Source: Apiospora phragmitis | Taxonomy: Eukaryota; Ascomycota; Sordariomycetes; Amphisphaeriales; Apiosporaceae | NCBI GenBank assembly: GCA_038363925.1 | Contig: JAQQWL010000013.1 | Span: 1,054,001 to 1,118,000 of the forward strand | Length of the DNA stretch: 64,000 bases | Direction of reading: 5' to 3' | Part shown: positions 11,901-25,251 of the stretch, in pieces | Numbering within the stretch: the first letter of the stretch is position 1 | Layout of the letters: every line of letters begins with the position of its first letter | Notes under the pieces: generated by a model | What the model was told of the DNA's origin: nothing | The model's database searches: none | Seen by the model: only the letters and a program-made list of their open reading frames with translations | Made by a program: the position numbers and the translations under genes

Positions 11901-14900
11901 TAGGAAACCCGCTTGTTCCAGGGGCTTCTGAAGATCATGACCCACCTCTGAGTAGGTAAGTATGCGACCTTGGGGGCTTGTAAATCTGGCAGTTTGATTG
12001 GGTATTCGCACAGAGGGCAAGACGAAACGGGCGCTGAGGTTCAGAACAGGGCTCTTCACTCTGGCATAGGGAGGCACTGGTTCAACTGCCAAAGCAATGC
12101 TGATGAGATCACCCGTTCAGGAAACGTCGATTCTTCCATGCTGCATCTGCATGCAACTATCTAACCTTATAGTGCCAAGTCTAGGCGTAAGTCGGGTCGG
12201 GAGGGTGTGCGATATAGGGCGAGTAACTGTCCATAGCAGTTATTGTCTGTGAGTGTGCCAACAGTGTGTAATCATTATTGAGAAGTCACAACTTGAGACG
12301 GTCAGCTTTTCACCCTTTACTTTGCGTCGCGATAACCCACTCTGCCACCGCCTTATACTCAGCTCACACTCCAATCGCCCGCCTTCCCACTTTCGGAGTT
12401 AGAGAAAAACTTTTGCGAAACAGTTTCGGTCCCAAGAATTGGTTGATGGGATTCCGCCTGCTATCGTGGTCGCATCGTGTCGAGTGCTGTTTGACAGCGC
12501 AGCAGCAGGGCGGTGAGGCGGTGAAGCCCGGCGCTGTAGCACGTACGAGTCATGCCGACTAGTCGATAGCATCTCTTTTACGCGTGCGTTCGTGTGTGGC
12601 TGGAAGGCGAGTCGAACGACGATGGCCCGGGACATGCTCGGTGAAGTACCGGCACACCCTTGTCGCCCAGGCACCGCTCTACCAGCGCATATGTACCGAG
12701 TTTCGCAGGCTAACTGAGGACCCCTTTTTGCCGTTGTGGGCTCACATAGGCAGATTAGGGGAGAGGGTGCATCGTGTAGGTGCCCAAATACTGTGCGTGA
12801 TCTTCGGAACTGTGAGAAAATAGCCATCCCAGATCTGCCCGTAGTGGTAGTTGGGCCACACAGACTCCTGGACACATTCGGGTCCGGCCCCTTTCGTCCA
12901 CCGGGCTTATTGTGGGCTTGGGGGCGAACCATTCGAAAGAAAGGTGGTCCTGTCGTCGTCGGAAGTTTGCCGATAAATGCGGCGCCAACCTCTGTAGGTA
13001 CTGTACTTGCTGAGACGTAGTGCCGGCGTTTCCTTGCTTGCAAACTTCTCTTGATCTGTTTGGGCTGCTTTACTCAGCTCTCCATAATCACCCAGCGGGG
13101 CGGCGTTCCGGAAAGGGATGGCTTTTGCATAAAAAGAGAGCCAGCTACACGACCCACCCCTGATGTTTTATCCAAGTCCTACATAAAGTATTTCACGGCA
13201 CGCAGTATGTGCCTGCCTAGCAAATATCCCATTTGGCCCGCCCGTTCTTTTTGTTTTCCTTTTGCCGTGTCTGCTCGGGCGGCCTTCCGAGTCGAGAGAA
13301 ATCGATGGCATTGCTAGATACAGACAGTTCTGTCCCATAGTCTGACGCTGCATTAGAGTTGGGAGCATCGTGGCGGATCCGGCGACGCACGCGACGTACC
13401 GTGAGGAACCTAACGCGAGGTCTCCCGTGTTATTTATGCATACTATGCAGCGCATTTTGTGTTCTCGAACCTTCATCTGTACATATTGCAACGATATCTA
13501 TGGTGATTCCGTAATTCTGCCACACTCCTCCGTAACGAACTTTGGCTTATCGTGACATGCGGACTAGTCTTCGCATGGCACTCACGAAGTACTGCTACAA
13601 CCATCGTCTCTTTTCATCCATCATTCTTCCTGCACCCATTTGGATCGTCGTTCATTGTCGAATTAGATATAGCTGCGCTTAGAGCGCGTGCTCTTTTTAG
13701 ACTAGATAAAATTGTATCCGTCTAGTTCTCTCCTCCTAGTGTTGCACTATTGGCTATTGGCATGAACAACAACTTGCCCAGAAAGAGGCCAGCATATCAG
13801 AACCTGTTTCACGCTATGCTGGGCCAAGTTCACGATACTGGGCAGCCGAGTGCTCCTTCTAACTTGGGCACTCATACGTGAGCCAATGCGGCAAAGACCG
13901 ACTCGGAAGCAAGAATGAGGAGTTCACTAGCAGATCGTCTACGTGTAATTCTACACTATGAAGACAACAATAGTTTCTGCTCATCATGACCATTGCCAAG
14001 TTAACAGGCAGCAGAATAGTACCACTTGGGTACACTGTATGAGCCGCCTCCGAGTTGCTACTTGCCGGATTCCATGCCCGGAATGATGTACTCCCCCGAC
14101 GCGCGAGTCAGTCTCACGCGTAACGTAACAATATCGAGAATCAAGACCAGCGTAGGAATACTAACCTAGTGCGGGAAAAACATCTCTGTCAAATCTGCAT
14201 CTGCTTGGCAAAACCTTGACGGCAGAAGCCCGTTGTTTGCTATTTTCATGACTCGGGAACTACGAGTTCAGCCCGTCAGGTCTGGGTCCTGGGCAGTACA
14301 GGGAAAAAGAAACTGTACAAGGGGCATATGCAGTCTTGGTTCGGTATGATCTATTTCCTCAGCTGGGTGGTGTTTAGCATGTCAATACACGTCATCTGAT
14401 GGGAGTTGTCGGAGATGATGTGAAATGTTTGGAGCGGATGGCATCATGGCTGACATCCAGGCGTGTAGGTGTAAGGATGAACGCCGGGCTGTTTCGATAC
14501 ATGCTGAAAAACGAGATACGAGTCATTTGAGATCAATCAGTAGTTGCGATGAATCCGGCTGGGCCAAGCTGTCAAGGTGGCAAGGTTTGTTTGATGTATT
14601 CGAGTCGTCGAGGTTCTTCACGTCCCCAGGCTTTGTTTGCCTCGAGTGGCCCAAGCATCTCGAGGGGCCTTGAAGCCCGTGTGTTCGCTGGTAAATATGC
14701 GGTTGTCGTTGGAACAAGCGCACAAACTTCGAGTTCAACAGGTTCTAGCTCTGCCGGCCAACATCCACAATTGCATCCGCAAGAAGAAAGGAAGCTTCTT
14801 CGGATGGAGAGAGCGCACGGGAAGTGACTCCACAAGGGGAAAGTCAGCCATGAATCCAACAAGATCTGGCTGATCTCCTCCCATCTCCATCCCCAGTGAA

Positions 14901-17575
14901 GTGACCCAGACCCCCATCAGCAAGATGCTTGATGCTGAGGGGTGTGTGTGGATGAGGGGAGGCCTCAGACACACCGGACACCACAAGCGAAGGTTTGACT
15001 CCATTTACAGCCGCTGTGGGTTTTGGCCTCTCTCGTCCATCCCGCTTCCCCAGAATCGGCTTCGTTCAGGTCCACCTGGACCACTTGGTAGACAGATAAT
15101 AGATATCAAACTCCATTCATTCGGGAATTGAGGATCACTTCATCATCTTCTGCCATATCTCTCCTTTCCGTGTTCCTTCGTGCGCCGCTGTAAGAGTGCT
15201 TGTCAACAACGACCTTCGAGTTTCATGTACACCTGCAAAGCATACAGAAATGCCAAATCTGGCATCACGGACTGGCCATATATAAATCAAAATATCCTAC
15301 CGTTGGATAGCTTTGGTCGTACAGCTACCTAGGGAACTGTTGAATACCGTGAAAACTGCCAAAACGCCATAGCACAGTATTTCCCCAACCTAACCTTTGT
15401 CAAAAACTATACACTACTAGAGGCGTACTGTTGCATTTCATCCGGATCATCAACTTTGGCTGCTGGAGAAGACTGACTTGTCAGACTGGCTACATGAGCA
15501 ACCGCAGGAGTCAACATGCCCCCTATCTGCTATCTGCCGAGGGCCAGCCCTTCAGCATGATTGCAGCATATGTGAGATGGAACCATCGTCGTATGAGCTT
15601 CCCTCCTCGCATACTCTGCTGCCAGGCATGACAGGTGGACGCACAACAAGACGACGCACTTGACTCGATCGATTGCAACGGTGCTCTGTACTTTCCCTCG
15701 ACAGATCTGCTTGCGCCGAATCGATTACTTCATCGTATATGAGGTCTGCCATCCATTCTACCCTGGCGCTCTTTGGTGCCTTGTGTGTCCGATGACGCAA
15801 TGCGTCAACGAAAACAAGCTCAACAGCTGGCTATCCGGAACGAGTATCAAATCCTCGAGCCGTCCGATTGATCCCTGCGCTCCATCCTATTTCGGCCATA
15901 CCAAGCAATTCTAGCTTCTTTGGCAGGGTGTAAGTAGCGAGATTACCGACCATGTCAAGAGATGGTGACGGCGCACGAGCACTGAAGGCACGTTCAATCA
16001 GAATAGCGTTTGGGTCATGTCCAGTTAGCTCTTGCCCCCCTAAACACTGTCCGGCCAATTCTCAGACAATCCATCTATCTCTCGCTTTGAGCACGATTCT
16101 ACAATGAAAAAGGATGCCATCCGTGTCGCGCAATGTCACTTAAATGTCTCGTGAGCTCTCAGATGTCGATCCTGTGAGCCGCTCAGTTCTCGCACAAGAT
16201 CTCCGGATCCTCGTTCCAAGCAGATTGACGAGTGCCCATGAAAAACGTGGCAATCCTAAGAATGTGATACCACAATCTATGTCCACCACAGCAATAGCGT
16301 CGCTCTGGCACCCTGTGGCATACATCTATAGTTATAATGATACTCATTGGGGAGAATAGAACTCGTGGCGCCATCATGCCACGCCGTGCCGGAGATGGTT
16401 GGGCGCCCGAGCATGGTTACTTCTCAAAAGGCGCATAGGTTTCCCAGTGATGAGCTCCTTTTCATTTCTAATATGGATATATGATCACAGAGAGGGTAGC
16501 CTGTTCGTTGAGTCTTTTGCTCCTGCTGGGCTGAACTGGTATGAATCGGGAAAGGAGTGCTTACTCATGCTTCTTAGAATGAAGCAAGCTTGGCAACATG
16601 CGAAGCAGATCTCTGCACAGTCGCGGTCCAGTATATTATGGTCAGCATCGAGAGGTTGATACATGCTACGTCTCTATCCCTCATACGGTTTCGTTGCAAG
16701 CAAAGCATCCATCCGAGGGGCCGGGGACTTGGCCAGGAGTGACACAGGCATAGATAGCAGACAGATATATCATATACTGCTAAGAAACGATCCGTTGCCC
16801 TTCGCATCTCGTCTTCACTATCCTTAACAAACCCATGTGTGCCGCCGCATCACCCAGGTACAACCTGTTAGCCTTCCAAGATCTGGTAGTCTGGACACAG
16901 CCTTGGACATGCGTGGCAACGAACACGAGATCTATCAACTTGTCTCTTTGCGATACCATATACTTTGGAGGTAGTGTTAGGATCTATAGTACTAGTAGGA
17001 TGAACCCCTATATACTCTTCTTCGCAACCTATCTCCTTGGCTTTGATTCTCGGTAGCACTTCGGATCGCCTGTGCAGTCGGCGACGGCATAGCTGGCGGC
17101 AGGACAACTGGCTGGCGATGCGGATGCTAGCGGCAATGGATCGTGACTGACAGCACCTTTATGTTGACGAATCCCTGGCTAAGATGTTCCAATAAAAGCA
17201 GACGGAGTAGCGATGCATCGGGGTGTTGTCCACAGATCGTAAGATATGGCGACAATTCACCTTTGAATTGTGCCCGACTATCAACAGTTGGCATGTAATA
17301 GTGCCTGAAGTAGGCTATAGTAACCCATATGAACCTACCTTGGACTGATGCTGTACATTGCTGCTACCCGTGTGAGGTGTTGGGTAACGACGAGGTTGCC
17401 TGGGTATGACGCACCTCGGCATGCAGAAACGCTACGAACGTCAGAAAGACACTACAAACCATGATTCCACGAGTGTTACTCTAGCACAGCTTGCACCGCC
17501 AGCTTTTATACCGAAAAAGCGCATTCCGCAATCGCCAAAATTAAATATTGGTGTTTTCCCTTGTTGACCCCCTCA
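5951..17575. other. 11.6-kb gene-poor region
   Basis: I see no gene here. Frames on both strands are short (mostly under 100 codons, the longest 214 at 12399-13043 minus) and none shows a domain, signal peptide or intron chain. Scanning by eye for tRNA B-box-like GTTCRA motifs gave no cloverleaf. No terminal inverted repeats, transposase or reverse-transcriptase motifs were seen. Local features are a TG microsatellite near 10420, a CTAGCTAGCTAGC tract near 6262 and a small hairpin at 10936-10950. It could be regulatory DNA, non-coding transcription units or decayed repeats. Confidence 0.5.
10419..10438. repeat. (TG)n dinucleotide microsatellite
   Basis: About ten uninterrupted TG units, bounded by CCGTAC and TACGTAGG, in non-coding DNA. 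Confidence 0.9.
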
Positions 17576-17586
17576 CCCCCCCCCCC
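17576..17586. repeat. Poly-C tract (11 C)
   Basis: An uninterrupted run of eleven C, about 170 bp upstream of the uL29m start codon. Its length is prone to sequencing and replication slippage. Any promoter role is unproven. Confidence 0.85.
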
Positions 17587-17758
17587 GGAGGTGGACTATA
17601 GTGATGTGGCTGTGTAGGTGTGGCTGAGATAGGCGGGCGCCAAGAACCTGGTTAATTTTTTGGAGACCAGCCTCAAATTGCATGAAGCTTTCCAGCACCG
17701 AGATACAGCATTACCATCTTTTTGCGCTCGAGGCACCAGGCGTCAAATCCATAACATA

Positions 17759-18675
17759 ATGGCTGCCTCTGCGCCAATCAGGTCGTCAATTGGGCGGGTG
17801 CTGCAGCCGGCTACCAGATGCCCCCTTACAACGTCGCTGAACCTACCATTACGGGTATCGTTGTCCTGCCCGCCGAATGCTTCGTCGTTCTCCACGACAT
17901 CGTCCCTCGGCGAGCGCCGGCCTACTCGTGACAACAACCGTCTCCGTGGTCTCAGCAGCATCTATAGGTCCGGGACGAAGGGACGCATGGCCGTCGACGG
18001 CTTCGCTACCCCCAAACCCGCAGACTACAAGCCCGAGATTACGACGGACCCGAACCACGGCCTCTGGGACTTTTTCTACTCCAAGGATCGGGCGCTGCCG
18101 CTCCCCGAGGAGGACTCGCAGCACGGGCGAGCCTGGATCGTCGAGGAGCTGCGACACAAGAGCTGGGAAGATCTTCATCGGCTCTGGTGGGTTTGCGCCA
18201 AAGAACGCAACCGAATCGCCACAGCGACACGAGAACGGCGGAGGTTGAAGCTGGTGAAAGGAGAAGATGAGAGCAAATTGCGTAACTACGAGGTAAATGA
18301 CTATCAATCACACACTTGCACCCCATTCCCAATGCGCATACACGGTAGGAACGGGCGCTGACCAGAGCAAACCTTCAACAGATCTGGAAGACGATGAAGG
18401 CTATCAAGCATACATTAACGGAGCGATATTACGCGTGGGAGGACGCGCGGGAACTCGCCGAGAAAGACCCCGAGATTGATCTATCTGGCGAAGGCAATCC
18501 TTACACGCCGCGTGACTACTTGCAAGAGGAGGAGATGGAGCAGTTGGCCCTCGATTCCGAAGCTCCTGCGCAACAGGGAGAAGAAAAGTTTATGGAGGAA
18601 AAGCCGGCGACTGAGGCGATTGACCCCTCGAGCCTCCCGAAGACGGAGCAAACGCAAAGCTCCCCGAGAGTGTAA
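17759..18675 (+). CDS. MRPL4: Mitochondrial large ribosomal subunit protein uL29m (MRP-L47 / Mrpl4)
   Basis: Two exons (17759-18292 and 18382-18675) encode 275 aa. The intron has GTAAAT and CAACAG ends and is phase 0. The N-terminus is rich in Arg, Ser and Thr with almost no acidic residues, as in a mitochondrial targeting sequence. The MRP-L47 core starts near LWDFF, includes the hallmark [20 protein letters not shown], and continues across the splice with [20 protein letters not shown]. The C-terminal 50 residues are acidic. The protein is part of the exit-tunnel side of the mitochondrial large ribosomal subunit. An upstream in-frame non-ATG extension was ignored; the ATG at 17759 gives the natural presequence. 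Confidence 0.93.
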
Positions 18676-19579
18676 GAGCTTACCTATGGTCCATGGAGGA
18701 AATTTCTATATTTGCTGTATTTGTACGCCTGCCTGGAGAAGTTTGCACCGCAGCAAATGTCCCCTTAGCATAGAAAGGGGGAAGACCTTGTAAATACCAC
18801 CTGTACCATCTAAGTGCACTACGTGGAAGGAAGCTGTACACTATAGGCATCATATACCACCGATTTCTTTCCACGGCACCCATGACTGATTCGAGCGGTA
18901 AATTGGTGATGGCTTAATCTCCCATGCTGCTTTTATTTGTTATATGCCAATCTATTGGGCTGGCTCCTGAGGTAGGCAATTTCGATGCTGGGGAAGGTGC
19001 TTATTAGCAGCTCGTGGGGCGCGGAGGTGATTATCAAATGGATGGATTCTCTACTGTATGTACGTATGGATGTGTCACCCTGAGAGCCTCCCAAGCCTGG
19101 GAATGAAGGCACTGGAACAGAGGCCTGGCACTCTACTCAATGCCAACAGAGGTGCATGATGTATTGGAAGGAGTTGGAACAAAGTCCAGACGCGGCAGGC
19201 TTCAGTCGACCCCACTTGCTATTGGCTGGACAAGCTGTCACTCTCTCGAGATTGAATGATTCTATGTCGGGTTGGAGTTTGGGGGGCAGACTAGCGAAAG
19301 CAAATGGGCCGTGGGACGTGAACGTGGACCCAGCAGAGGCCTAAATACGGGCGGGACACTCCTCTTTACCCCTACCAGTGACCAGTGCACCACCCCTACC
19401 TGCCTACCTATCACTTCACCGCCGATAGTTCGTTCCCCTCTCTGGTCAAGCAAGACAAGTCAATAGGTCCCTATTCTCAACTCTTGCTCTCTTGACCTTA
19501 TTTTTTCTTCTTTCTCTCCTCCGACATAGCTCTTCTTCCTTTGAGCATCTAGTCTTGTATTTCTCCCATATCGCCCATC
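18676..19579. other. Intergenic: uL29m 3' end and GDI promoter
   Basis: No supportable gene. The last 150 bases before the GDI ATG are rich in CT and TTTCTTC stretches, typical of strong fungal promoters and leaders. Confidence 0.5.
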
Positions 19580-21469
19580 ATGGAAGAGATTGCTCCCTCT
19601 TATGACGTGATAGTCCTCGGCACCGGTAAGCCAACGTCCCCCCGCATTCCCTTCACGTTGGATGTACACTTGTTTGGTGGGGTTTGGCGAGAGAGAGAAA
19701 GCGAGCTCGATGGAGGAGACCGTTTGCGCAAAACCCAGCAATACTGCCGGCCGAGACTGTTGATGATGGAAAGAAAGACGATGAGTGCTGACGAAAATTA
19801 ATACAACAGGCCTGACCGAGTGTATTCTGTCTGGGTATGTCGCCATTTTCTGCACTTGCATATCCTTCGATGCATCGCGCGAGTTTGGGATGGAACAGGG
19901 GTAGCTATCTAACTCGCGAACAGTGTTCTCAGTGTCAAGGGAAAGAAGGTGCTGCACATCGATCGCAACGACCACTACGGAGGGTAAGTCACATCCATCA
20001 CCCGATTTCTCTGAAAGCCGTCACGGGTCGCTGACATTTTTGGTTTTCCCTGCAGCGAGGCCGCATCGGTCAACCTCGAGACACTATTCAAGAAGTACGG
20101 CAACTACCAGGAGGGCACCAAGCCATGGGAGGCCTACGGACGACCGGCCGACTGGAACATTGACCTGGTCCCTAAGCTGCTCATGTCCTCGGGCGAGCTG
20201 ACCAACATTCTCGTTTCCACCGATGTCACCCGCTACCTCGAGTTCAAGCAGGTTGCTGGCAGCTACGTACAACAGGGCACTGGGTCCAAGGCCACCGTCG
20301 CCAAGGTCCCCTCAGATGCCACCGAGGCCCTGAAGTCTCCCCTCATGGGCATCTTCGAGAAGCGCCGCATGAAGAGCTTCATCGAGTGGGTTGGCACTTT
20401 TGATGTTAAGGATGTCGCATCACACAAGGGTATGTGTCATTATTACTTGTACAACTCGATGCTAGGACTAACCACCGAATCAGGCATGGACATGAACAAC
20501 TGCACCATGAAGGATGTCTATGAGAAGTTCGGCCTTGAGCCCGGCACCCGTGACTTCATCGGCCACGCCATGGCTCTGTATCTCGATGACGGTTACATCG
20601 ATGCCCCCGGCAAGGCTCCCGAGACCATCGACCGTATCCGACTCTACGGCAACTCGGTCGCCCGGTACGGCAAGTCTCCTTACATCTACCCTCTCTACGG
20701 TCTTGGAGAGCTGCCGCAAGGCTTCGCCCGCCTGTCCGCCATCTACGGCGGTACTTACATGCTGAACGCCAATATTGAGGAGATCAAGTACGAGGGCGGC
20801 AAGTTCAGTGGCATCAAGGCTACTATGACTGGTGTCGAGCCCGAGATGAAGTTCGAGACCAATGCTCCCATGATTCTGGGTGACCCGAGCTACTTCCCCG
20901 ACAAGGCCAAGGTGGTTGGCCACGTTTTGAGGGCCATCTGTATCCTGAAGCACCCCTTGGCTGGCACCAATGACGCCGACTCCTGCCAGCTGATCATCCC
21001 TCAGTCCCAGGTCGGACGTAAGAATGACATCTACATTGCCTGCGTGTCATCTGCACACAATGTGTGCCCCAAGGGCTATTACGTTGCCATTGTCTCAACG
21101 ATTGCTGAGACTTCGGCCAACCACCACCTCGAGCTCCAGCCTGGTATCGACCGCTTGGGCAAGATTGAGGAACAGTTCATGGTAAGTAGTGTTAACCACT
21201 TTTCAACACTTTTCTCGCCGCAGTCGTAGACTTGCGAATCCTAGGAGTCTGCAGATCGAGCTAACATCGCACCACAGGGCCCGCCGATTCCCATTTACGA
21301 GCCTCTTGAGGACGGCACCAAAGACAACGTGTTCATCTCCAAGAGCTACGACGCTACTTCGCACTTCGAGACTACTACCGATGATGTGCAAGATATTTAC
21401 CGTCGCTGCACCGGCGAGGAACTCAAGGTTGAAGGCCTGCGAGAGGGCGTTCAGATGACTGAAGAGTAG
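19580..21469 (+). CDS. GDI1: Rab GDP-dissociation inhibitor
   Basis: Six exons: 19580-19625, 19810-19834, 19924-19983, 20056-20429, 20484-21181 and 21278-21469. They give 464 aa, the usual GDI length. All five introns have canonical ends and are in phase. The N-terminus YDVIVLGTGLTECILSG followed by HIDRNDHYGG is the GDI/REP flavin-like fold. It is followed by the Rab-binding platform (WNIDLVPKLLMSSGEL) and the TGRDFIGHAMALY-like region, seen here as TRDFIGHAMALY. GDI is a cytosolic protein that extracts prenylated Rab GTPases from membranes and recycles them in vesicle transport. Three small exons packed at the 5' end are typical of filamentous fungal gdi genes. Codon use is strongly biased to C-ending codons, as expected for a highly expressed gene. 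Confidence 0.96.
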
Positions 21470-22618
21470 GAGATAAAGCTGCTACCATACAAAGGAATAT
21501 GTGGTAGTTCGGTGTGGGCGGGTATAGCAAGCGACAAAGTGCAAGAGCCACTAGCCGTGACCCGTACCCAGAACTAATGCGTCAGGCTCGGAAGAGGCAA
21601 ACTTCACAGCCGTATGGAGAGAGTATCGTTGGAATGAGGCACTCGGAAGTGTTTCGCAGATACCTAGTCAAGGATAACTGGTACGGTAGCCAAGACTGTC
21701 CGTATCTTGGTTGAATGGGGGATTAGGTAATTGTAGAAGAAATGAATTGTGATCTCATACAATGGCCGATCTTCGTATCGTGGTGAGCCACGTAAGAGTG
21801 TATGCACCTTATAGTGTCTGCTTCGTGAAATATGGCTCGCTGGCTCTGTCCGCTGTTGTGTTCAGGGGGTAGGAGGCACTACTACTAATAGTCTTGTATT
21901 TCTTCCTAACATTGGCAATAAACTATTAGCATCAGGGGCCAGGCAGGGTTCGGGGTGTGTACCCTGTGCTCGTTGGTCCTTGGCATAACCCACCCCCTTT
22001 CCGTCGATAATGGACCAACCAAACCACGCGGCAACTTTCTCTGTCCGAGGCAAACCGTCGCTATGCTGTTCTCCCTTGAACACCATGTCCCTGATATCGT
22101 GTACTGGATTACTATGATCCATTGAGAAGTCTGCTCTCTCTAACACAATTACCAACACCTCTTCAAATCCATCATAGTACACCTCGCATGTATATCAGAT
22201 CAGGGCAGTGCTACACCTCCACTTGTCTCTAGGATTTGCAGCGTCGAGAAGACTCGGCTCATACGTGTGCAAGGCACTTCAATGTTCTGCCTAGGCTTCA
22301 GCTTACCACGTGCCGTGTCACCACCAGAGATTAAGGAAAGCATCATAAGTCCACTTGCTTTAATCATACAGACTACCTCGATTCCCTATGATCAAACTAA
22401 ACTGAAACGCTGCAGAGTACTCAATGAAGCCACAGCTCATCAATGGTACGGCCTCATTCTCTAATAAAAACAACGCTTGCTTTTCGTGTTCCATGTCCGT
22501 CGTTGTCCAGCCCACCTGTCTTCTCTCGTTGAGAAGAATAATGAAAAAAAACGCTGCTGAAGTTGTGCAATATCCTACAAACCGTCTCATGTAGTTCTCG
22601 CCAGATTTCGTACGCCAT
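21470..22618. other. Intergenic region between converging genes
   Basis: Contains the GDI 3' flank and the 3' flank of the minus-strand gene ending at 22619. A 106-codon minus frame (21862-22182) has no recognisable domain and is not called. Confidence 0.45.
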
Positions 22619-24540
22619 CTAGAAATGCGCGGAGAGCCGAGACTTTCGAGAATCGAGGCGTTTCGCAGCCTCGTTTCTCTCCTCGTCTGCCGTCGAGCCA
22701 AGGGGCCGTCGATGAAGCCGGTCGCGTGCGGCATGCTCCGCATACAGCTCAGCCCGGACGCGCTCCACGGCACCGCCATAATGGGCGTAGGAGCGTGACG
22801 ATGATGATGCCTGCAACTGCCGAGCGACTTGGGCCTCAACTCGCATCCGGTTCTCGACGACGCACCTGTCCTGCTTGGCGACCACACGCTGGGCCGCCTG
22901 TATGCATTCCATGAGGAGATCAAACTTTGCTTGGGTGGCGTGTCCCTCGTTCAAGGTGAAGGAAGTGCTTGAGGGACTATTCCCATGACACAGCCGACAG
23001 CGTCGTTCAGAGAGAGGGGCGCTATCACCACTTCTACATCGCCACCTGAAAAACAAAAAATTAGTACCAAATGATGGCTGCGGTAGGTGCGGCTTTCTTT
23101 CTCGTGTTTCCGTGGTATGAAATGAGACCTTGCTAGACCGTATGACGAGAACGGGACAAAAGGAAATACTTACCAGCCTCCATTTTTGCGGCGGGCTTCT
23201 GTGGCCCAGTGAGGATGCGGTTTGTGATATTCCTTTCGCAGCCCAGGAGAGCGATCATTATCTTGAGTCCTCATCAAACGACTCGCAGGGTCTTCGTCGC
23301 GCACCTTGATGGCAAGACTGCCGAGGTGGTAGTTGAGGTCTATGAACCTGCCTGCACCGTCTCACTATGTGAGAAAAAGACCTTGTTGTGGGACTCGAAG
23401 ATGTGAAACCACTGCAAGGAAATTAAGTCAGTATCGATCGAGTTCAAGTATGATTTTTTCAAGCAGCAATATCAGCTGTAGTCATAACGTACGTTAGGAA
23501 CGTCCACTTCGGTACGTCGCTGATCAGGGCTTGACTTGATGTACTTGAGGTACAGCCGTGCTGCATTATATCCATAGATTTTGTAGAAGTCGAGCCGATC
23601 TTCGGGAGACCAGACCTCCTTATAATCCAACGTCATATCAAACATCCTAGTCAGGTTAGTGGCGGAGGAGGACTGGTCACCACCATGGCTTAGCCTAGGC
23701 AACGTGAAGCTGGCGGCCGGGTCAGGCGGGGAGTACCTCCGGGCCTACCTCGAGTAGTCGTCGCTCGACGGGTGTCAACACGCGATTGGAGAGGCTGTAG
23801 GAGTTGCCTGTCGTGTCCCAGGCCCACTGCGTCTTCTTCTCCTGGCTGTCGGGCACAAGAGGCTTAGGCGGGGAGGGGGACATAAGACTGAGCTGAATGC
23901 CCACCAGCTCTGCGCCGATGGCCAGATCGGCCTTTTGGCATGAGTTGAAGGCGGCTTTGATCCGGACGTTGATATCGGGCAAACCATGCTTGATAGCAGC
24001 CTTGCGTTGGTCGAGGTCGAGGTATTCCCATCGTTTTCCCCATTGATGGAGCTCCTTCAACATGTCTTGCCAGCGCTTGTCGCCGAAGAAGCCATCTCGC
24101 AGGCGCAGGCGCTGCGCTTTCTTGTACTCGACGAACTGGTCGATGATGGCAGCCTCCATCTCCAAGGCTCGCGGAGGGCCGTCCAGTACCACCTTGTAGA
24201 GGCCAGGTGTGGCTTGTAGCTTGCCGAGGTTCTTCTTTCGGAGCTCACCGGGTTCCATGAACCAGATCTCGTCGTCGGGGCCCTTGGGGGGATAACAGCC
24301 AAGATCGGTCTGCGAGAGAGGCAAAGCCGGAGAAACGGGAGGGACGAGATCTGCGTCGTCGGGAAACAGAATCTTCCTGTGAGCGAAAGGTTGCTTCGAG
24401 GCTTGGATTGCCGCAAGATACGATCGATGTGGGGCACCAGGCTCGGGACTGGAAGGAGCGTCCGACTGCTGACCATGGTCCTTCTCGACCTCGTGGTGTC
24501 TGCGAGGCGACTGCACCAGATCAACCACGACCGTTGACAT
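22619..24540 (-). CDS. Conserved unknown protein, four exons, one apparent frameshift
   Basis: Exons 24540-23749, 23672-23493, 23411-23174 and 23045-22619 give about 545 aa. The last two introns have strong signals (TTGCAG; GTAAGT with TACTAAT and TTTTCAG). The first intron (GTAGGC..CCAG) is less certain. The N-terminal third is Pro/Ser-rich. The middle is helical and charged (DQFVEYKKAQRLRLRDGFFG; DFYKIYGYNAARLYLKYIKS). The C-terminus has WWRCRSG followed by RRCRLCHG, a possible degenerate zinc site, then an Arg/Ala-rich helix. In exon 3 the frame shifts at 23347-23348: a single extra G (minus strand) would join SETVQAG to FIDLNYHLGS. With that base the total length is divisible by three. 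I do not recognise the family. A nuclear role is only a guess from the composition. Confidence 0.6.
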
Positions 24541-25251
24541 GCCCCCTTCAAGATCACTCCACAGTGTCCTGGAAGCGGCGATCCCAGACTGGGCAACTCG
24601 TGCTCATCTTGGGAAAGTGCAATAGGGGTTGAGCCAGCGCCAGCGTCAGGGCTTGGATTGATAATGGGGCGAGGTGAGAACATGCTGGGATATCGAAGGT
24701 TGACAGTCAATGATCAAGCTTGGTATCTATGTAAGGTTACCAGTAGGTACTGTTTGTTTACCATCGACACGTCCAGTGGGCTGTTGTTGATGGGCGGTCG
24801 AAGCTCGATATCAAGAGCTGAAACCAGCATCACCACAACACGATTGAGAAGAGGGAGTACTTTGAATACACAATTCCTGAAACTCAAGTTAGTTGTAAAC
24901 AAACAGGCTTTGCGATAAGCCTAAGGAAACGTGCTACAATGGGTACTGGGTGCCGAGTACGGTAACGAATGAAAGGGGGGAGGGGGGTTTATGCGCTGAA
25001 AACCACTGAAAGAATTACGGCCAACTACGAGTTGCAGTACCTGTTGATCACCCGAGCATCAGAACTATAATTGGCACGTAGGGGAGCTGGTGAATAGCAG
25101 GTATTGGGGACAGGAGCACTGGAGCCTAGATGATTGTTCCCACTCATACAATGTAGACCTGTAAGCAAAAAACATCATTCGAAGGATCATTTACCTTGGG
25201 TCAATATGATTGAAGTATTGTGATGATAGAGGGGAGTCGAACTCATGTACA
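24541..25251. other. Intergenic region
   Basis: Promoter side of the 22.6-24.5 kb gene and 3' flank of the helicase gene. A short GGGGGGAGGGGGG purine tract is at about 24976. No gene seen. Confidence 0.45.

Noticed and set aside
12399..13043. 214-codon minus-strand open frame in the gene-poor region
   Set aside because: No domain, random-looking composition, and a similarly open frame on the opposite strand; probably chance.
21862..22182. 106-codon minus-strand frame with some protein-like phrases
   Set aside because: No conserved domain, no promoter or splice support, and it lies in the 3' flank of two genes.
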